NCBI GenBank assembly: GCA_902537215.1
Contig: CACBAM010000015.1
Coordinates: 1-46,107, forward strand
Source: an uncultured Alphaproteobacteria bacterium
Lineage (GTDB): Bacteria > Pseudomonadota > Alphaproteobacteria > Rhodobacterales > Rhodobacteraceae
Direction: 5' to 3'
DNA: 46,107 nt
The notes below the pieces were generated by a model that ran no database searches, was not told the origin of the DNA, and saw nothing but the letters and a program-made list of their open reading frames with translations. A program made the translations under genes and the position numbers. Positions 44,162 through 46,107 of the stretch are shown piece after piece. The number at the start of each line of letters is the position of its first letter. Position 1 is the first letter of the stretch.

Positions 44162-44912
44162 CTATTTCTCTAAATCTCCTATCATAGGTTTCATCATACA
44201 ATTTGCTTGCGGTAAAATTAGCAGTGTCTAAATGCGGACCAATAAGTATCAAAGCTGTTCTATCCATATATTCGGGTATCGCTTTTTCTATATTACTTAA
44301 ATCTGAATGAATAATTTGTTCCTCTGGCCAAGATGCTTTCCACACAACTTTTACTGGGCAAGAACCGTTATAGAAAGGCTTTACTTTTTTGACCACTTTT
44401 GCAATATCATGAATTGATAGATGTATCGCAAGAATAGCGCCACTTTTAGCAAAATTTTCTAAAGTTTCATTTTCAGGCATCTTTGATGCCCTACCTTCGG
44501 TTCTAGTGAGAACTATAGATTGAGCTATTTGGGGCTTGGTTAGTTCCTGTTTTAAACTTGAAGCGGCAGCTGAAAAAGAAGTTACTCCTGGCGTCATGCT
44601 AAAAGGGATTTCTAATTTTATTAACTCACGTATTTGTTCATTCACTGCCGACCATATAGATAGATCACCAGAGTGAAGCCGGGCAATTTCATGACCCTCA
44701 TTATGAAATTTTTCTATTTTTTTAATAATTTGAGAAAGTGATAGGGGTGCTGTATTTATTTTTTTTGTTGAAGGGTCGCAATGGGATAATATTTCTTCTG
44801 GAATGATCGATCCCGCAAAAAAACAGATAGAGCATTTTTCCAAAAGTTTTTTTCCTTTAAGCGTTATGAGTTCGGGATCACCAGGACCTGCGCCTATGAA
44901 GTGTACTGTCAA
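44136..44912 (-). CDS. cobM: Precorrin-4 C11-methyltransferase
   Basis: CobM adds the C11 methyl group to precorrin-4. TVHFIGAGPGDPELITLKG is the standard N-terminus, followed by CSICFFAGSIIPEEIL, ARLHSGDLSIWSA and the MTPGVTSFSAAAS SAM loop. The start is read as TTG 44912, which has GGAG six bases upstream and gives a protein starting at TVHFIGAGPG, as known CobM proteins do. ATG 44924 would add four residues and overlap cobE. About 258 residues, family-like. It ends 26 bases inside cobB. Confidence 0.9.
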   Translation of the reverse strand: MTVHFIGAGPGDPELITLKGKKLLEKCSICFFAGSIIPEEILSHCDPSTKKINTAPLSLSQIIKKIEKFHNEGHEIARLHSGDLSIWSAVNEQIRELIKLEIPFSMTPGVTSFSAAASSLKQELTKPQIAQSIVLTRTEGRASKMPENETLENFAKSGAILAIHLSIHDIAKVVKKVKPFYNGSCPVKVVWKASWPEEQIIHSDLSNIEKAIPEYMDRTALILIGPHLDTANFTASKLYDETYDRRFREIDATGRNHK

Positions 44913-44913
44913 T

Positions 44914-45279
44914 TTAATCTCCATCCATTTCTGCGATTGCGATGGTAGCAAGCCTATCAGAAGAGATTTTCCGCTCACAAATAATTTTGGATGTGGTACC
45001 TCCTGCAGCAAGTGCTGCAGCTTCACAAAAACTGCCAACATTTTTAAACTTCATACTCAAATGGGAAACAGTAGGTGTGATAATATTGTAAATATCGTCT
45101 TCCTCAATCTGGATCAATTTTAGGCGGTTTGTACTGATAAATTTTAAAAAGACTGCATTTATTGCTTTTTCCTTTGAGGTAGCAACTGTAAAAGCACTAT
45201 ACCTTTTGATATAACTTTCAAATAACTCGTTAAATGAAGTAATAGTAACTGTAGATTTAAAGCCAATTCCTGTAATCAT
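44914..45279 (-). CDS. cobE: Cobalamin biosynthesis protein CobE (CbiG C-terminal type)
   Basis: This small protein of 121 residues matches the CbiG C-terminal/CobE fold: MITGIGFKSTV at the start, LFLKFIS-type middle strands, then VGSFCEAAALAAGG, the family hallmark, and a C-terminal ATIAIAEMD. CobE takes part in the ring-contraction stage of aerobic cobalamin synthesis, with an unclear biochemical role. It overlaps cobL by ATGA and is followed two bases later by cobM. A separate CbiG N-terminal half is absent, which fits CobE rather than CbiG. Confidence 0.82.
   Translation of the reverse strand: MITGIGFKSTVTITSFNELFESYIKRYSAFTVATSKEKAINAVFLKFISTNRLKLIQIEEDDIYNIITPTVSHLSMKFKNVGSFCEAAALAAGGTTSKIICERKISSDRLATIAIAEMDGD
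44919..44922 (-). promoter_or_regulatory. Ribosome binding site deciding the cobM start
   Basis: GGAG on the minus strand, within the last codons of cobE, lies six bases before TTG 44912. It supports TTG rather than ATG 44924, which has no site at the right distance. Confidence 0.4.
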
Positions 45280-46107
45280 GTTTTAAAGCTCCATTGGATT
45301 ATATTATATTGAGCTGACCAAATTGTTTTTCCCCCAATAGGCTTAGGCTTGGATATATTAATTTTTTTCAAATTACCGCCGAACTGCTTGTATTTTTTTA
45401 ACAAAAGAGCCTGGGATTCAAGAGTGACAGCATTTATTACAAGTCGACTATTTTTATTAAGGGCTTTAATCACTTGGTAAATTAAATCTGAGGTTACTCC
45501 CCCACCTATAAAAACAGCATTTGGCGTTGGTAAATCTTTGGCTATCGTTTCAATATTACCATGTTTTACAGTTAATCTTTCTTGTAAGCCAAATTTTTTT
45601 CTATTAGCTTTGATCAAAGAAATACGATCTCTTCTCCGTTCAATGGCAAAGGCTACGTTATTAGGATGCCCCAAACACCATTCAATTGAGATTGAGCCTG
45701 AACCAGCTCCTATATCCCATAACACTTCACTTCCAAAAGATTTTAATTCTGAGAGGGTCAGAGCTCTTATGTCTTTTTTAGTTATATTCCCATCAGTTTT
45801 GAAAGCATCATCATCCTGCCCTTGAAAATAACTGATATCTGATGGAGGTTTTTTATATGTTATGCCCAATGCTAGTGGTTTTAAAGATTTAGATGCTTGT
45901 TTAAAATCAGATAGTTTTGAGTCTGTAAGTTTTACTACTTTTTCCTCTGGGCAGCCAAGTCTCGACAGCATAAAACTTTCTTTAACATTAACATCATGTT
46001 TCTCTAGTACAGAAAGAATCTGCCCTATTTGCTTAAACTCTCTGAGAAGAATTATTGCTTTCCCAGCTTCTGACAGTTTTGCAGGAAGGGTTTCTACTGG
46101 TTTTGCA
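45276..46107 (-). CDS. cobL: Precorrin-6Y C5,15-methyltransferase (5' end cut by window)
   Basis: The frame is open from the stop at 45276 to the window edge, so the N-terminus is outside; 276 residues are visible. The first part, with VETLPAKLSEAGKAI and FMLSRLGCPEEKVV, is the end of the CbiE-like methylase domain. The C-terminal half is CbiT-like, with the SAM motif DIGAGSGSISIEWC, AIERRRDRI and AVFIGGGV, which methylates C15 and decarboxylates. Starting at the internal ATG 45971 would cut the first domain; the protein is clearly longer. CobL is the two-domain form typical of aerobic pathways. It heads the visible part of the cob run, so any cobalamin riboswitch lies beyond the edge. Confidence 0.93.
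   Translation of the reverse strand, partial: AKPVETLPAKLSEAGKAIILLREFKQIGQILSVLEKHDVNVKESFMLSRLGCPEEKVVKLTDSKLSDFKQASKSLKPLALGITYKKPPSDISYFQGQDDDAFKTDGNITKKDIRALTLSELKSFGSEVLWDIGAGSGSISIEWCLGHPNNVAFAIERRRDRISLIKANRKKFGLQERLTVKHGNIETIAKDLPTPNAVFIGGGVTSDLIYQVIKALNKNSRLVINAVTLESQALLLKKYKQFGGNLKKINISKPKPIGGKTIWSAQYNIIQWSFKT

Noticed and set aside
1-46107. tRNA, rRNA, CRISPR arrays, insertion sequences or att sites
   Set aside because: I saw no tRNA-like cloverleaf, repeated spacer pattern, transposase or integrase; nearly all of the window is accounted for by coding genes.

Overview
The window looks like chromosomal DNA from an AT-rich, gene-dense aerobic bacterium. It is most likely a streamlined marine alphaproteobacterium, something like a SAR116, AEGEAN-169 or other Rhodospirillales-type lineage. 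This placement is inference from gene content: aerobic-type cobalamin genes, a form II CO-dehydrogenase-like operon, several acyl-CoA dehydrogenases and an Atu-like carboxylase operon. No rRNA, tRNA or other phylogenetic marker is present to prove it. The longest gap between genes is 157 bases. Stop/start overlaps are common, and TTG, GTG and one probable ATT start codon are used freely. I see no mobile elements, CRISPR arrays or RNA genes.

Layout. (1) 1-6304: a form II aerobic CO-dehydrogenase-like molybdenum hydroxylase locus. A divergent MoxR/CoxD AAA+ ATPase (cut by the window edge) faces coxS-coxL-coxM-coxG, followed by a NifS/CsdA-like PLP enzyme. A perfect 9-bp inverted repeat lies between the divergent units. 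(2) 6301-10405, minus strand: a CocE-type hydrolase, an FAD-dependent oxidoreductase and a TVP38/TMEM64 membrane protein. (3) 10513-15307, plus strand: a glycosyltransferase, a nucleosidase-like protein, a spore-photoproduct-lyase-like radical SAM protein, an SDR read from a probable ATT start, and an amidase. (4) 15321-21986, minus strand: a run reading fused enoyl-CoA hydratase/3-hydroxyacyl-CoA dehydrogenase, two adjacent acyl-CoA dehydrogenases (probably one heteromeric enzyme), then tupB-tupC-tupA for tungstate (or molybdate) uptake.

(5) 22119-35242: a quinone-oxidoreductase-like MDR protein, an acyl-CoA dehydrogenase, and a tight seven-gene plus-strand operon. That operon encodes an AtuA family protein, acyl-CoA ligase, biotin-dependent carboxylase beta subunit, enoyl-CoA hydratase, carboxylase alpha subunit, nitronate-monooxygenase-like protein and a DinB/TIGR03084-like protein. 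A second MDR protein runs convergently at its end. The content resembles the acyclic-terpene (atu) pathway of Pseudomonas and suggests breakdown of a branched, isoprenoid-like acid through CoA esters. (6) 35286-37325: rpe, a thioredoxin-fold protein and a secreted YHYH-domain protein. (7) 37330-46107, minus strand: a cobalamin run cobL-cobE-cobM-cobB-cobA-cobF-cobP. It continues after three bases into a CHASE2-domain adenylate cyclase and a FecR-domain protein.

The Mo-hydroxylase locus needs molybdenum cofactor, iron-sulfur clusters and probably a sulfido ligand. The PLP enzyme could provide the sulfur, and the Tup transporter could influence metal supply. The most unusual points are the SPL-like/nucleosidase/SDR trio, the cyclase-FecR pair attached to the cob operon, the probable heteromeric acyl-CoA dehydrogenase, and the desulfurase-like gene in the cox locus. 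I found no clearly unprecedented system. These are candidate associations to test.
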